Both the position numbers and the translations under genes were made by a program. Shown one piece after another: positions 1 through 8,087 of a stretch of DNA of 64,000 nucleotides. The notes below the pieces were generated by a model. That model did not search any database. It saw only the letters and a program-made list of their open reading frames with translations, and was not told where the DNA came from. The number at the start of each line of letters is the position of its first letter. Position 1 is the first letter of the stretch. The stretch comes from Chloroflexota bacterium (GTDB lineage Bacteria > Chloroflexota > Anaerolineae > Aggregatilineales > Phototrophicaceae): NCBI GenBank assembly GCA_026707745.1, contig JAPOWG010000089.1, positions 62,001-126,000 of the forward strand, read 5' to 3'.

Positions 1-1
1 C

Positions 2-1162
2 GCCGAGCACGCGGTGATGCACCTGCTGTATACGCGTTTCTTCACCAAGGTGCTGCGCGATATCGGCGTCTTTGAAGCTGCCTCCGCAGTCATGCGCCAA
101 AAGGGTCGCGATCCGGAGCGTGCCTTCGACGAACCCATGATCGTGCTGCGCAATCAGGGTCAAGTGCTGGGCGCCGAACGGCAAGGGGACTATGTGCTGT
201 GCAGCGGCAGATTGGTCGGTGGAAAGATGCTGGCGCATCGCGTAGAGGTGGTCGGCTGGAATGAGGTGCCGGCTGGCTTCGACGGATACTTCGGTGAAAT
301 CGTCCATCGTACCGAGAATGTCATCCGTTTGGATATGGCGGGTGTCACACAATTGGTAGAGATCCTGCCCGATGCCGAGATCATCATTCCAGCCATCGCC
401 GGCGAGAACAATGTCAATCAACTGCGGCATCATCTGGAGATCCAGCGCATGTCCAAGAGCAAGGGCAATGTTGTTAGTCCCGATGAATTGGTCGAGAAAT
501 ACGGCGCCGACGCCGTGCGCTGCTACTTGATGTTCAACTTCGATTGGCAGAAGGGCGGTCCCTGGAACGAGAACAATATCAAGGGTCCGCAGGGATGGCT
601 GCATGACGTCTGGGAAATCGCCAGGGACGGCGCGCCCAAGGTCGAGGGCGATCCGGACGGCGAACGCGATATCGAACGCAAGCTGCACCAGACCATCGCG
701 GTGGTCAATCGGGGACTGGAAGAATTCAGCTTCAACACCGCCATCGCCGAGCAGATGAAGTTCAAGAACGCGCTGAAGGCGGCCTTGCGCGAGCGCCAGA
801 TCGGGCCGGAGACCTGGAACGGCGTGATGAACCAGTTGATCCGCCTGATGGCGCCCTTCGCGCCCCATATCGCGGAGGAATTGTGGGAGCGGCTGGGTTT
901 TGAATACAGCGTGCACCTGGCATCCTGGCCGGCATATGATGCCGACAAGGCGCGCGAAGAACAGGTGGAACTGGTGGTGCTGATTAATGGCAAGCCACGC
1001 GGGACAATCGAGGTGGCGGTGGATATCGAGCGGGAGCGGGCGCTGGAGCTGGCATTGGCCAGCGAGGCGGCGCAGCGGAGTCTGGCAGGCAAAGCGCCCC
1101 GGCGCACGATCTTTATACCGGGCAGGAATGGAAGTGATCCCAAAGTCAATATCGTGGTATAA
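2..1162 (+). CDS. leuS: Leucyl-tRNA synthetase, C-terminal part (cut by window edge)
   Basis: Class I aminoacyl-tRNA synthetase that charges tRNA-Leu in the cytoplasm. The reading frame is open from base 2 and starts with AEHAVMHLLYTRFF, the typical LeuRS segment after the catalytic-core insertion, so the true start lies upstream of the window. The signature KMSKS loop is present as RMSKSKGN around bases 449-472, followed by the GADAVRCYLMF helix and an anticodon-binding domain ending in the usual small C-terminal beta domain. The first lysine of the KMSKS loop is arginine here, a mild deviation. The gene ends just before a GC-rich hairpin. The family assignment is firm; only the 3' part can be judged. 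Confidence 0.96.
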   Translation, partial: AEHAVMHLLYTRFFTKVLRDIGVFEAASAVMRQKGRDPERAFDEPMIVLRNQGQVLGAERQGDYVLCSGRLVGGKMLAHRVEVVGWNEVPAGFDGYFGEIVHRTENVIRLDMAGVTQLVEILPDAEIIIPAIAGENNVNQLRHHLEIQRMSKSKGNVVSPDELVEKYGADAVRCYLMFNFDWQKGGPWNENNIKGPQGWLHDVWEIARDGAPKVEGDPDGERDIERKLHQTIAVVNRGLEEFSFNTAIAEQMKFKNALKAALRERQIGPETWNGVMNQLIRLMAPFAPHIAEELWERLGFEYSVHLASWPAYDADKAREEQVELVVLINGKPRGTIEVAVDIERERALELALASEAAQRSLAGKAPRRTIFIPGRNGSDPKVNIVV

Positions 1163-1167
1163 CGCGA

Positions 1168-1201
1168 GATGCCCCGCCTCGATCGCTCAAGGAGGGGCAT
1201 C
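1168..1201 (+). terminator. Hairpin after leuS
   Basis: GATGCCCC..CTC pairs with GAGGGGCATC across a short loop, starting 6 nt after the leuS stop. A weak T run (ATTTTTG) follows about 10 nt later on the + strand. It probably ends leuS transcription, and it also faces the convergent gene that follows. Confidence 0.55.
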
Positions 1202-1235
1202 TGCAGACAGGATTTTTGTGTCCTTGTAGTTTATT

Positions 1236-2240
1236 CTACCCGCAGCCGCCGCGCAGGACCTCGCGGAAATAGCGGCTGATGTAGCCCGTCCTGCCCTCGA
1301 ACTCGACCTTGTACCAGTGGCCGTTGATTTCAAAGACCGGCACTTCCGAATTCTGCCAGACGAGCCCGATGATCTCGCCATCCGGCGCAGCGCGCAGGAA
1401 GAGCGTCTCCACCAGCTTTATCAGGCAGTTGTCCAATGGGACAATAGATGCCTCGATTGGCGCGGTTGGTACCGGGTCGGCTGTTACCGGGTCGACCGGC
1501 ACAATCGGCTGGTCGAGTTGCATCGGCTCGCGCAGCAGCACCACTGTGCCGGCGCGGTTGACCAGTCCACAAGTCATGCCATCGCGCCCGAAGGACAATA
1601 GCGGCATGAGCTTGCGGGGCGTGTAGGCGGCATCCAGGAAAACCAGCGTGCCCTCATTCCGGAAGCAGACCTCAACCCGGTTCGTCACCTCGCTCCATAT
1701 ATCAACTGCGGCGATGACGTCATGTTCAATCACATCCGTCCGCCCGATGGCGCTCTGATCGACCATCCGGCATTGGGTCAACATCGAGTGACCACTGACG
1801 GCGACCATGGGCGGCAAGTCAGGACAGGTTGTCGGCGGCGTTACCTCGGATCTATCGGCAGCTGGCTCTTTAGATTTTGCCGCGGTGCGGACTGTGATAG
1901 TGGCGGCAGCCTCAGCTCGCGCGATTTCATCGTAAAACAAAACCTTGATCTGGTAACTTGTATAGGGTAGCAAGCCCTTGATGCTGAAGGTTGTCCCGGT
2001 AGTACCCCCGGCGTAGTGAAGTTCATCAGTACCGAGGCGCTGGTAGTAAACTGCAAACTCAGAGATAAAAGACTCGGCGTCCCACTTGATCGTCACTCTA
2101 GTAGTGCGGAGGTCTTTAACGCGAAGATTACTAAGTGGACCTGTTTGCGCCAGAACGGCGTTTGCGCCCAGCAACATTGCAGCAATCGAAATGAAAAGGG
2201 CAATTCTGAACACTTTTGCAAGTTGTCGCTCGGACATCAT
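1236..2240 (-). CDS. Secreted FN3 - cysteine module - SH3 protein (copy A)
   Basis: This 334-aa protein starts with a Sec signal peptide (hydrophobic run ending near ANAVLAQ). Residues about 35-115 resemble a fibronectin type III domain (NLRVKDLRTTRVTIKWD...). About 135-245 is an uncharacterised module with four spaced cysteines (TCPDLPP, TQCRMV, EVCFRN, MTCGL). The C-terminus (about 268-334) is a bacterial SH3-like domain bracketed by DNC and GGC, perhaps disulfide-linked. The gene is a tandem duplicate of the next minus-strand gene (2433-3416), and the upstream DNA is also duplicated. The role is unknown; SH3-like domains of this kind often bind cell-wall or surface polymers, and that is only inference here. 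Confidence 0.8.
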   Translation of the reverse strand: MMSERQLAKVFRIALFISIAAMLLGANAVLAQTGPLSNLRVKDLRTTRVTIKWDAESFISEFAVYYQRLGTDELHYAGGTTGTTFSIKGLLPYTSYQIKVLFYDEIARAEAAATITVRTAAKSKEPAADRSEVTPPTTCPDLPPMVAVSGHSMLTQCRMVDQSAIGRTDVIEHDVIAAVDIWSEVTNRVEVCFRNEGTLVFLDAAYTPRKLMPLLSFGRDGMTCGLVNRAGTVVLLREPMQLDQPIVPVDPVTADPVPTAPIEASIVPLDNCLIKLVETLFLRAAPDGEIIGLVWQNSEVPVFEINGHWYKVEFEGRTGYISRYFREVLRGGCG

Positions 2241-2272
2241 TCTCTCCTGTCGCTAAATAATCCTTAAGCGCT

Positions 2273-2301
2273 AGCTTAAGAGCCGGAATCTCGACGGTCA
2301 A
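2273..2301 (-). promoter_or_regulatory. Promoter of FN3/SH3 copy A
   Basis: On the minus strand TTGACC, a 17-nt spacer and TAAGCT lie about 30-60 nt upstream of the start codon. The arrangement is conserved in front of the duplicate gene (TTGACT, 16 nt, TAAACT), which supports it as a real sigma-70-type promoter. Confidence 0.55.
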
Positions 2302-2370
2302 GCAAATTGGCTCGATAGTAGGCGAGGCGCGTATCCCCCGTAGGAATGCGGTAGGTTTCCATTTCCGGTA

Positions 2371-2407
2371 TCAAAACGCCCCGTCTGGAAGATTCCAGAC
2401 GGGGCGT
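2371..2407 (-). terminator. Rho-independent terminator of FN3/SH3 copy B
   Basis: A perfect 15-bp inverted repeat (2376-2390 with 2393-2407, arms ACGCCCCGTCTGGAA) is followed on the minus strand by TTTTGA. It lies 26 nt after the stop of the gene at 2433-3416 and separates the two duplicated genes into independent units. Confidence 0.85.
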
Positions 2408-2432
2408 CGCGGAACTTGGCGATGGGCTCGGC

Positions 2433-3416
2433 TCAGTCGCAATTGCCGCGCAGGACTTTGCGGTAGAAACGGCTGATATAGCCTGTCTTGCCCTCGAATT
2501 CAATCTTGTACCAGTCGCCGTTTGTCTCAAAAACCGGCACTTCGGAATTCAACCAGACCAAGCCGACAATCTCGCCACCCGGCGCAGCGCGCAGGAAAAG
2601 CGTCTCCACCAGCTTGATGAGGCAGTTATCCAAGGGGCTGGGGGATGTCTCGGCGGGCGCGGAAGGCGGCGGGTCGGCCGGTACAATCGGCTCGCTAAGT
2701 TGCATCGGCTCGCGCAGCAGCACCACTGTGCCGGCGCGGTCGATCAGTCCACAAGTCATGCCATTGCGATCGAAGGACAATAGCGGCATAAGCTTGCGAG
2801 GCATGTAGGTGGCATCCAAAAAGACCGTCCACCCGGCGTTGCGGAAGCAGACTTCGACCCCAGTTGGCAGGAAGCCCCAGACATCGACCGCGGCGACGAT
2901 ACCATGCTCGATCACATCCGTTCGACCGATAGCGCCACCATCAACTACTCGGCATTGGGCAAACTTGGTGTGACCATTGACGGTGACCGCGGGCGGCAAG
3001 TCGGGGCAGGTAACCGGCGGAGGCAGGTATCTGGCTTCATCAACTTCTTCAACCTCTCCAGTTTCTTCAGTCTCCTCCTCCTTCTCCGTGCGAACTCTGA
3101 TCACTAGTTCGGTATGGTCATGGTACACAGTAATGACATACTTTGTATTGGGGCGCAGCTTTTTGATTCGATACGATGTTCCGGTGGTGTATCCGGTAAG
3201 CGCCCTCTCACCATCGCTGCTATCGACGTAAATGAGATAGTTGACGCTCCCTTGCCCATTTTCCCACTTGATCTTGATACTGTTGCTGGTGACTTCTGTA
3301 GCACGAAGGTTCCAAATTGTGGGCTGTGCCAGCGCGACGTTTGCGCTCAAAAGCGTCGCAGCCAGCAAAATGAAGAGGGCAGTCCTGAAGACTTGCGCAA
3401 GTTGTCGCTCGCACAT
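2433..3416 (-). CDS. Secreted FN3 - cysteine module - SH3 protein (copy B)
   Basis: This 327-aa paralogue of the neighbour at 1236-2240 has the same order: signal peptide (ending near NVALAQ), FN3-like domain (about 34-110), four-cysteine module (about 136-240; TCPDLPP, AQCRVV, EVCFRN, MTCGL) and C-terminal SH3 domain flanked by DNC and NCD. The FN3 part and an acidic linker (EKEEETEETGEVEE) diverge most, while the cysteine module and SH3 domain are nearly unchanged, which suggests different ligands but a common C-terminal job. It has its own promoter and terminator. The function is unknown. Confidence 0.8.
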   Translation of the reverse strand: MCERQLAQVFRTALFILLAATLLSANVALAQPTIWNLRATEVTSNSIKIKWENGQGSVNYLIYVDSSDGERALTGYTTGTSYRIKKLRPNTKYVITVYHDHTELVIRVRTEKEEETEETGEVEEVDEARYLPPPVTCPDLPPAVTVNGHTKFAQCRVVDGGAIGRTDVIEHGIVAAVDVWGFLPTGVEVCFRNAGWTVFLDATYMPRKLMPLLSFDRNGMTCGLIDRAGTVVLLREPMQLSEPIVPADPPPSAPAETSPSPLDNCLIKLVETLFLRAAPGGEIVGLVWLNSEVPVFETNGDWYKIEFEGKTGYISRFYRKVLRGNCD

Positions 3417-3451
3417 AATTCGCTCCTTTCAATAATACTTTCGCTGCCCGC

Positions 3452-3479
3452 AGTTTAGGCGCTGGAACGCGGCAGTCAA
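3452..3479 (-). promoter_or_regulatory. Promoter of FN3/SH3 copy B
   Basis: On the minus strand TTGACT, a 16-nt spacer and TAAACT lie upstream of the start. The flanking DNA (CGATAGTAGGCGAGGCG and neighbours) is shared with the region upstream of copy A, so the promoter was duplicated with the gene. Confidence 0.5.
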
Positions 3480-3557
3480 GCAATCTAGCCCGATAGTAGG
3501 CGAGGCGTGTATCTCACGTCGGGGTAGCGTCAGCAATGCTGATTTGCCAGCTCAGGT

Positions 3558-3585
3558 TTGCATTTTCCTGCGCCCAAGTTATAAT
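3558..3585 (+). promoter_or_regulatory. Promoter of the SelW-like gene
   Basis: TTGCAT, a 16-nt spacer and a perfect TATAAT precede the small selenoprotein gene. The start codon follows 45 nt after the -10 box. Confidence 0.65.
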
Positions 3586-3630
3586 GGTGCTGTCTGAAGA
3601 TTCTTGGCTTTAGTAAGAGGAGAATGCATC

Positions 3631-3924
3631 ATGCAAGAAGGCGGAATGGACATCGTTGTCAAGTACTGCGCTACTTGAGGACACCAACCTATTGCCGTCA
3701 GTTTGACGGACGAAATCTTGAACGAACGCGAAATTGAGTACTTTATCAGCAATTGGAAGCTGGTGCCCGGCACCGGTGGCGTATTTGACGTCTCGGTCAA
3801 CGGCGAACTGATCTTCTCCAAGCAGGAAGTCGGTCGCCACGCCGAACCGGGGGAAATCCGCAACGGAATCCTCGGCGTGCTGAATACGATCCGCCCGGCG
3901 AACTTTGAGTTGGCCGGCGATTAG
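3631..3924 (+). CDS. SelW/Rdx-family selenoprotein with in-frame TGA (CxxU)
   Basis: Read through the TGA at 3676-3678, the frame from ATG 3631 gives a 97-aa protein: MQEGGMDIVVKYCATU, then GHQPIAVSLTDEILNEREIE, then LVPGTGGVFDVSVNGELIFS with a C-terminal helix. This matches the small thioredoxin-fold Rdx (SelT/SelW/SelH) family: the YCxxC/U redox motif near the N-terminus, the PGTGGVFxVxVxGExI strand pair and the E-G-R-x-x-E segment before the last helix. The second redox residue is encoded by TGA, so the motif is C-A-T-Sec. AGAGGAGA lies 7 nt before ATG. A hairpin fitting a bacterial SECIS follows the TGA. A conventional caller would begin at TTG 3703 and lose the active site. The Sec machinery (selA/B/C/D) is outside the window. 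Confidence 0.87.
3691..3716 (+). promoter_or_regulatory. Bacterial SECIS hairpin inside the selenoprotein gene
   Basis: CCGTCA (3695-3700) pairs with TGACGG (3704-3709), leaving a tiny apical loop with GTT, or AGTTT if the last pair opens. An outer ATT/AAT pairing can extend it. The loop G and T lie 22 nt after the TGA. This fits the known bSECIS layout: a stem-loop roughly 16-37 nt downstream with a G near the start of the apical loop, recognised by SelB. Confidence 0.75.
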
Positions 3925-3972
3925 CCGGCAGAATTGCCACCGGCGCGGTTTTCTCATTTTAAGCCCCAAAAC

Positions 3973-4055
3973 CATGCCAAGCCTTACGACAGGCTCTATT
4001 TAAGTTGTAATACTGTCAACAAAGGCTTGGCATGTCACCCACTTTGTTATACACT
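3973..4055 (+). promoter_or_regulatory. Promoter with 13-bp inverted repeat upstream of the first amino-acid binding protein
   Basis: Perfect 13-nt arms CATGCCAAGCCTT (3973-3985) and AAGGCTTGGCATG (4022-4034) are separated by 36 nt. A promoter TTGGCA (4027-4032), 17 nt, TACACT (4050-4055) has its -35 box inside the right arm. A regulator binding the arms would therefore cover the -35. Alternatively the repeat is a DNA- or RNA-level hairpin. Confidence 0.5.
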
Positions 4056-4145
4056 GATATTGTAGTAGTGAGCGCCTGTGCGTGCTTGTGAACCATATCT
4101 TTTCGTTAAACGCGATTTGTCCGAAGTAAAGGAGGAAGTTTCAAG

Positions 4146-5183
4146 ATGAAACGTTTTGTATTGGTAGTATTACTTATCATTTCCGTATTCGTCGTGAGTA
4201 CAGGGCTTACCGCCGCGCAGGATGGGCACATTGTCCAGCGCATTCGTGATCGCGGTGAGTTGATCTGCGGCGTGAATTCGGTGTTGCCCGGCTTCGGTAC
4301 ACAGAATGACGCCGGTGAATTTGAAGGATTTGACGTGGATATCTGCCGCGCCGTCGCTGCCGCTATCCTTGGCGACGCCAATGCCATCGCGTTCCGCCCG
4401 CTCGCCGCTGCTGAACGCCCGACCGCTCTCGCCAGTGGCGAAATTGATATGCTCAGCCGCAACACCACCTGGACGCTCAGCCGCGATACCGAATGGGGCG
4501 CGACTTTCGGCCCCACGACCTTCTATGACGGCCAGGGTATCATGGTCAAGGTTGACTTTGGCGTGGGCACCATTGATGAACTCGGCGAAGAAAGCATCAC
4601 CATGTGCGCCACCGCCGGCACCACAACCGAGTTGAACATCACCGACAAGGCTGACGCGCTTGGCGCGGACTGGGTATTGAGTACATTCCCGGATTTCGAT
4701 GCCATCATGGATGCTTACGAAGCCGGCGCCTGCGACGCCTTCACCAGCGACATCAGCAGTTTGGTTTCGCGTAAAGCCACCTCGGCCGATCCTGCCGCGC
4801 ACGTGATCTTGCCGGGCGCCATCAGCAAGGAACCGCTCGGTCCGGTCAGCCCGCAGAACGACGCCAATTTCGCCGACATCATCCGCTGGGTTGTCTGGGG
4901 TCTGCTGACCGCGGAAGAGTTCGGCATCGACAGCATGAACATTGATAGCTTCATGGACAGCACAGACGCCGGAATCGGCCGTCTGCTCGGCTTGGGCGAC
5001 AACGTGGCCGGCGATTACCTCGGCATCCCTGACGACTTCATGGTGACTGTGATCACGCAGCTGGGCAACTATGGCGAAATCTTCGATCGCAACCTGGGTC
5101 CGGATACGATCTTTGGTCTGGAACGCGGCTTTAACGCCCTGTGGACGGATGGCGGTCTGATGTACGCGGCGCCCTTCCGTTAA
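4146..5183 (+). CDS. General L-amino-acid ABC transporter, substrate-binding protein 1 (AapJ-like)
   Basis: This 345-aa protein has an N-terminal signal peptide (hydrophobic run to GLTAAQD) and the SBP family 3 fold. AapJ/BztA hallmarks are present: RGELICGVNSVLPGF near residues 36-50, GFDVDICRAVAAAI, AERPTALASGEIDMLSRNTT, and TFYDGQGIMV. It captures polar and other L-amino acids outside the membrane and hands them to the AapQ/AapM permeases encoded downstream. GGAGG precedes the ATG. It has its own promoter with an inverted repeat and its own strong terminator, so it can be expressed in excess over the permease. A close paralogue follows directly. Confidence 0.93.
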   Translation: MKRFVLVVLLIISVFVVSTGLTAAQDGHIVQRIRDRGELICGVNSVLPGFGTQNDAGEFEGFDVDICRAVAAAILGDANAIAFRPLAAAERPTALASGEIDMLSRNTTWTLSRDTEWGATFGPTTFYDGQGIMVKVDFGVGTIDELGEESITMCATAGTTTELNITDKADALGADWVLSTFPDFDAIMDAYEAGACDAFTSDISSLVSRKATSADPAAHVILPGAISKEPLGPVSPQNDANFADIIRWVVWGLLTAEEFGIDSMNIDSFMDSTDAGIGRLLGLGDNVAGDYLGIPDDFMVTVITQLGNYGEIFDRNLGPDTIFGLERGFNALWTDGGLMYAAPFR

Positions 5184-5220
5184 GCCGAAAGCTGGCTTTT
5201 CCAAAGAACTTCGAACCATG

Positions 5221-5248
5221 GCGCGGCGTCAATTGACGCCGCGCTTTT
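5221..5248 (+). terminator. Rho-independent terminator between the two binding-protein genes
   Basis: Bases 5221-5244 form a perfect palindrome (GCGCGGCGTCAA with its complement) followed by TTTTATAT. It should end transcription of the first binding-protein gene. Confidence 0.88.
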
Positions 5249-5301
5249 ATATATCTGACGGTTACATCCATTTTGTCTAATTATGCTTAAAGAGAGTCAG
5301 C

Positions 5302-6336
5302 GTGAAACACTTCCTCTTTATGTGGCTTGCGTCGTTAATGCTGTGTGGCGCGGGGCTGTCTATCGCACAGAATGACGGCGCTATTGTCCGCCGAATTCAG
5401 GAACGCGGAGAGTTAATCTGCGGCGTCAATTCCGTCTTGCCCGGCTTCGGCACGCAAAACGATGCCGGAGACTTCGTCGGCTTCGACGCCGATATCTGCC
5501 GGGCAGTGGCGACAGCCATCCTGGGCAGCTCGGATGCGATTGCTTTCCGCTCCCTCAATTCCGCTGAAAGGCCAACAGCTCTCGCTTCTGGCGAAGTCGA
5601 TATGATTAGCCGCAACACTACCTGGACGCTCAGCCGCGATACCGAATGGGGCGCCACCTTCGCTCCGACCACCTTCTACGATGGTCAGGGCATCATGGTC
5701 AAGGTCGATTTCGGCGTCGCCAGCCTCGACGAACTCAGCCAAGAGAGCATCACAATCTGCGCCAACGCTGGCAGCACAACTGAACTGAACATCACGGATC
5801 TTATCATTAGCCTGGATGCCGATTGGACTATTAACACTTTTCCGGACGCCGACGCGGGTATGGTTGCCTACGAAGCTGGCGCCTGCGACGCCATCACTTC
5901 GGACATGAGCCAGTTGCTCTCCCGCAAGGCGACTGCCGCCCATCCTGGCGCGCACCTGATTCTTCCCAACGTCATCAGCAAGGAGCCCCTCGGTCCGCTC
6001 AGCCCACAGAACGACGCGCAATTCGCCGATATCATCCGCTGGACGGTCTGGGGATTGATCCAAGCGGAAGAGTTTGGCGTCACCAACGAGAATATTGGCG
6101 ACTTCATGGACAGCGATAATGCCGGTATCGGCCGTCTGCTGGGCCTTGGCGACAATGTCGCTGGAGAGTATTTGGGCATCAACGATGAATTCATGGTTGA
6201 TGTGATCACGCAACTGGGCAATTATGGCGAGATATTCGACCGCAACCTTGGTCCCGATACGATCTTCGGTCTGGAGCGGGGTATTAACGATCTTTGGACG
6301 AGAGGCGGTCTGATGTACGCAGCGCCCTTCCGTTAA
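5302..6336 (+). CDS. General L-amino-acid ABC transporter, substrate-binding protein 2 (AapJ-like)
   Basis: This 344-aa protein is a close paralogue of the preceding gene with the same motifs (RGELICGVNSVLPGF, GFDADICRAVATAI, TALASGEVDMISRNTT, TFYDGQGIMV, and the C-terminal LERGINDLWTRGGLMYAAPF). It has a signal peptide ending near LSIAQND. The chosen start is GTG 5302, with GAGAG about 7 nt upstream and the signal peptide directly after it. Divergence from copy 1 is concentrated around residues 150-200, so a changed ligand range is possible. It has its own terminator. Confidence 0.92.
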   Translation: MKHFLFMWLASLMLCGAGLSIAQNDGAIVRRIQERGELICGVNSVLPGFGTQNDAGDFVGFDADICRAVATAILGSSDAIAFRSLNSAERPTALASGEVDMISRNTTWTLSRDTEWGATFAPTTFYDGQGIMVKVDFGVASLDELSQESITICANAGSTTELNITDLIISLDADWTINTFPDADAGMVAYEAGACDAITSDMSQLLSRKATAAHPGAHLILPNVISKEPLGPLSPQNDAQFADIIRWTVWGLIQAEEFGVTNENIGDFMDSDNAGIGRLLGLGDNVAGEYLGINDEFMVDVITQLGNYGEIFDRNLGPDTIFGLERGINDLWTRGGLMYAAPFR

Positions 6337-6372
6337 ACTGACAGCTAGATTTCCCTAGCGTAACTGTTGTAG

Positions 6373-6413
6373 CGGGATGTGTCGCGGAGGAGCGGCGCAT
6401 CCCGTTTGTTTTT
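6373..6413 (+). terminator. Rho-independent terminator after binding protein 2
   Basis: CGGGATGTGTCGC pairs with GCGGCGCATCCCG (two G-U pairs), then TTTGTTTTT. It separates the second binding protein from the permease genes. Confidence 0.85.
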
Positions 6414-6477
6414 GCCCAAACGGGCGATCAATTCGTTACGGGCGTAACAGATTCTGGCCCCAGCAACTATTAATTAT

Positions 6478-6506
6478 TTGTCTAATTGTCCGCTTTTGCT
6501 TACAAT
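6478..6506 (+). promoter_or_regulatory. Promoter of the permease-ATPase genes
   Basis: TTGTCT (6478-6483), exactly 17 nt, TACAAT (6501-6506) lie about 40 nt upstream of the aapQ-like start. They follow the preceding terminator, so the permease operon is separately transcribed. Confidence 0.65.
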
Positions 6507-6547
6507 GTACAGAGATAAAATATTTGTTGTAAAAATATCAATTCCGC

Positions 6548-8080
6548 ATGCTTAGGGAGTTTCCGATGCAGATGCGCGCCGAGACGCCGGGTGAGAACGT
6601 TCTGCCCGCTGTTTTCCGGGACGGCAGGATCTTACAGGGAATCGCTCAACTCTGTTTCGTTCTCGTCGTGGTTCTGGTGTTGAATGATCTCAGTACGCGC
6701 ATCACTACCGCGCTGGAAGCGACCAACCAGTCCCCCAATTTTGAATTCCTGCAAAATCGCGCCGGTTTCGGTATCGCGGATTCCGGCGACTATCAGTCAA
6801 GCGACCGCTATATTGACGCCTTCCGAGTCGGCTTCATCAACACCTTGCGCGTTGTCTTGCTTGGCCTGGTTGCCACGACGGCGATCGGCATTATGGTTGG
6901 TATTTTCCTGTTGAGCAGCAATTACCTGGTTCGGACCATATCGCGAGCCTATGTCGAAGTGCTGCGAAATACGCCGGTCCTGCTGCAGATTATCGCCTGG
7001 TTCTTCATCGCTATTTTTGCCTTGCCGCCACAGCAGGAAGCGATCGCCTTCCCGATAGAAGGCATTCGCAGCTTGCCTCTGCTGCAATATGCCGTGTCCC
7101 TGTTCATCATTTTTGTCATCTGGCAATACAGCGGCGGCATGCGCAACCTGATCTGGCGTACGCGCATACGACAGGGCGGCATTGCCATTGTGGTTTTGGT
7201 CAATCTCTTGGGAATCGTGCTGGTGGGCACTGGCAGCCCGCTCGAATTCCGCCCTGGCCTGTACATCAGTATCAAGGGCGTCGCCATCTTCGAGTTGATC
7301 CCTTCGTCGATGTTCGGGATCTGGATGGTATTTTTGGTGATAGGCTTGGTTGTGGCAACGCTGATGTGGCGCTACTTCGCTTATGTCACCGAGTCGACCG
7401 GAAAGCCTATTCCGCGCACCCGATACGCGATTGCCTCGGTCATTGGCTTTGCATTGCTCGGGTGGGTGGTCATGGGTATGCGCCCAACGCCGACGACCAT
7501 CGCGGTTTTTGATGAAGAGAAGGACACCACCGTCGAAATGCCCTACGAGGATGCCTTCCAGTCCGGCCTTTTGACCATTGAACAAGAACTGGAGTATACG
7601 CGGCAACCGTTGATCTATCGTCCACCGACCCTGGATCGGCGCGGCCGCAATATCGAGACCGGTATCGAGATTTCGCCTTCGTATCTGGCGGTCTTCCTGG
7701 GTTTGGTGATTTATACTTCCGCGTTCATAGCCGAGATCGTGCGAGCGGGCATTCAGGCTGTTCCCAAGGGACAGCTCGAAGCGTCGCGGGCTCTGGGCGT
7801 CTCTCAGGGTGAGATGCTGCGTCTGATCATCTTGCCGCAGGCGCTGCGCGTGATTATCCCTCCTTTGGGCAATCAGTATCTCAATCTCGCCAAGAATTCC
7901 AGCTTGGCGATCGCGGTGTCCTACACGGATATCTATCAGGTGTCGAATACCATCATCAATCAGTCGGGGCAATCCGTGACCGGCATTGTGATGATCATGT
8001 TTTCCTATCTGTTTATCAGCCTCTCGATCTCGCTGATGATGAACCTGGTCAATCAGCGATTTCAATTGGTGACAAGGTAG
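6548..8080 (+). CDS. General L-amino-acid ABC transporter permease (AapQ-like)
   Basis: This 510-aa inner-membrane permease of the His/Glu/Gln family starts with a TM near residue 30. It has the AapQ-type entry GFGIADSGDYQ, the FINTLRVVLLGLVATT helix, the VEVLRNTPVLLQ segment, and the C-terminal EAA loop region GQLEASRALGVSQGEMLRLIILPQALRVIIPPLGNQYLN that contacts the ATPase. Between them is a long middle stretch (about 180-370) with extra helices, as in AapQ. It is longer than the usual ~400 aa. The gene ends 7 nt before the next permease gene, consistent with an operon. ATG 6566 is an alternative start. Confidence 0.93.
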   Translation: MLREFPMQMRAETPGENVLPAVFRDGRILQGIAQLCFVLVVVLVLNDLSTRITTALEATNQSPNFEFLQNRAGFGIADSGDYQSSDRYIDAFRVGFINTLRVVLLGLVATTAIGIMVGIFLLSSNYLVRTISRAYVEVLRNTPVLLQIIAWFFIAIFALPPQQEAIAFPIEGIRSLPLLQYAVSLFIIFVIWQYSGGMRNLIWRTRIRQGGIAIVVLVNLLGIVLVGTGSPLEFRPGLYISIKGVAIFELIPSSMFGIWMVFLVIGLVVATLMWRYFAYVTESTGKPIPRTRYAIASVIGFALLGWVVMGMRPTPTTIAVFDEEKDTTVEMPYEDAFQSGLLTIEQELEYTRQPLIYRPPTLDRRGRNIETGIEISPSYLAVFLGLVIYTSAFIAEIVRAGIQAVPKGQLEASRALGVSQGEMLRLIILPQALRVIIPPLGNQYLNLAKNSSLAIAVSYTDIYQVSNTIINQSGQSVTGIVMIMFSYLFISLSISLMMNLVNQRFQLVTR

Positions 8081-8087
8081 CCAGACC

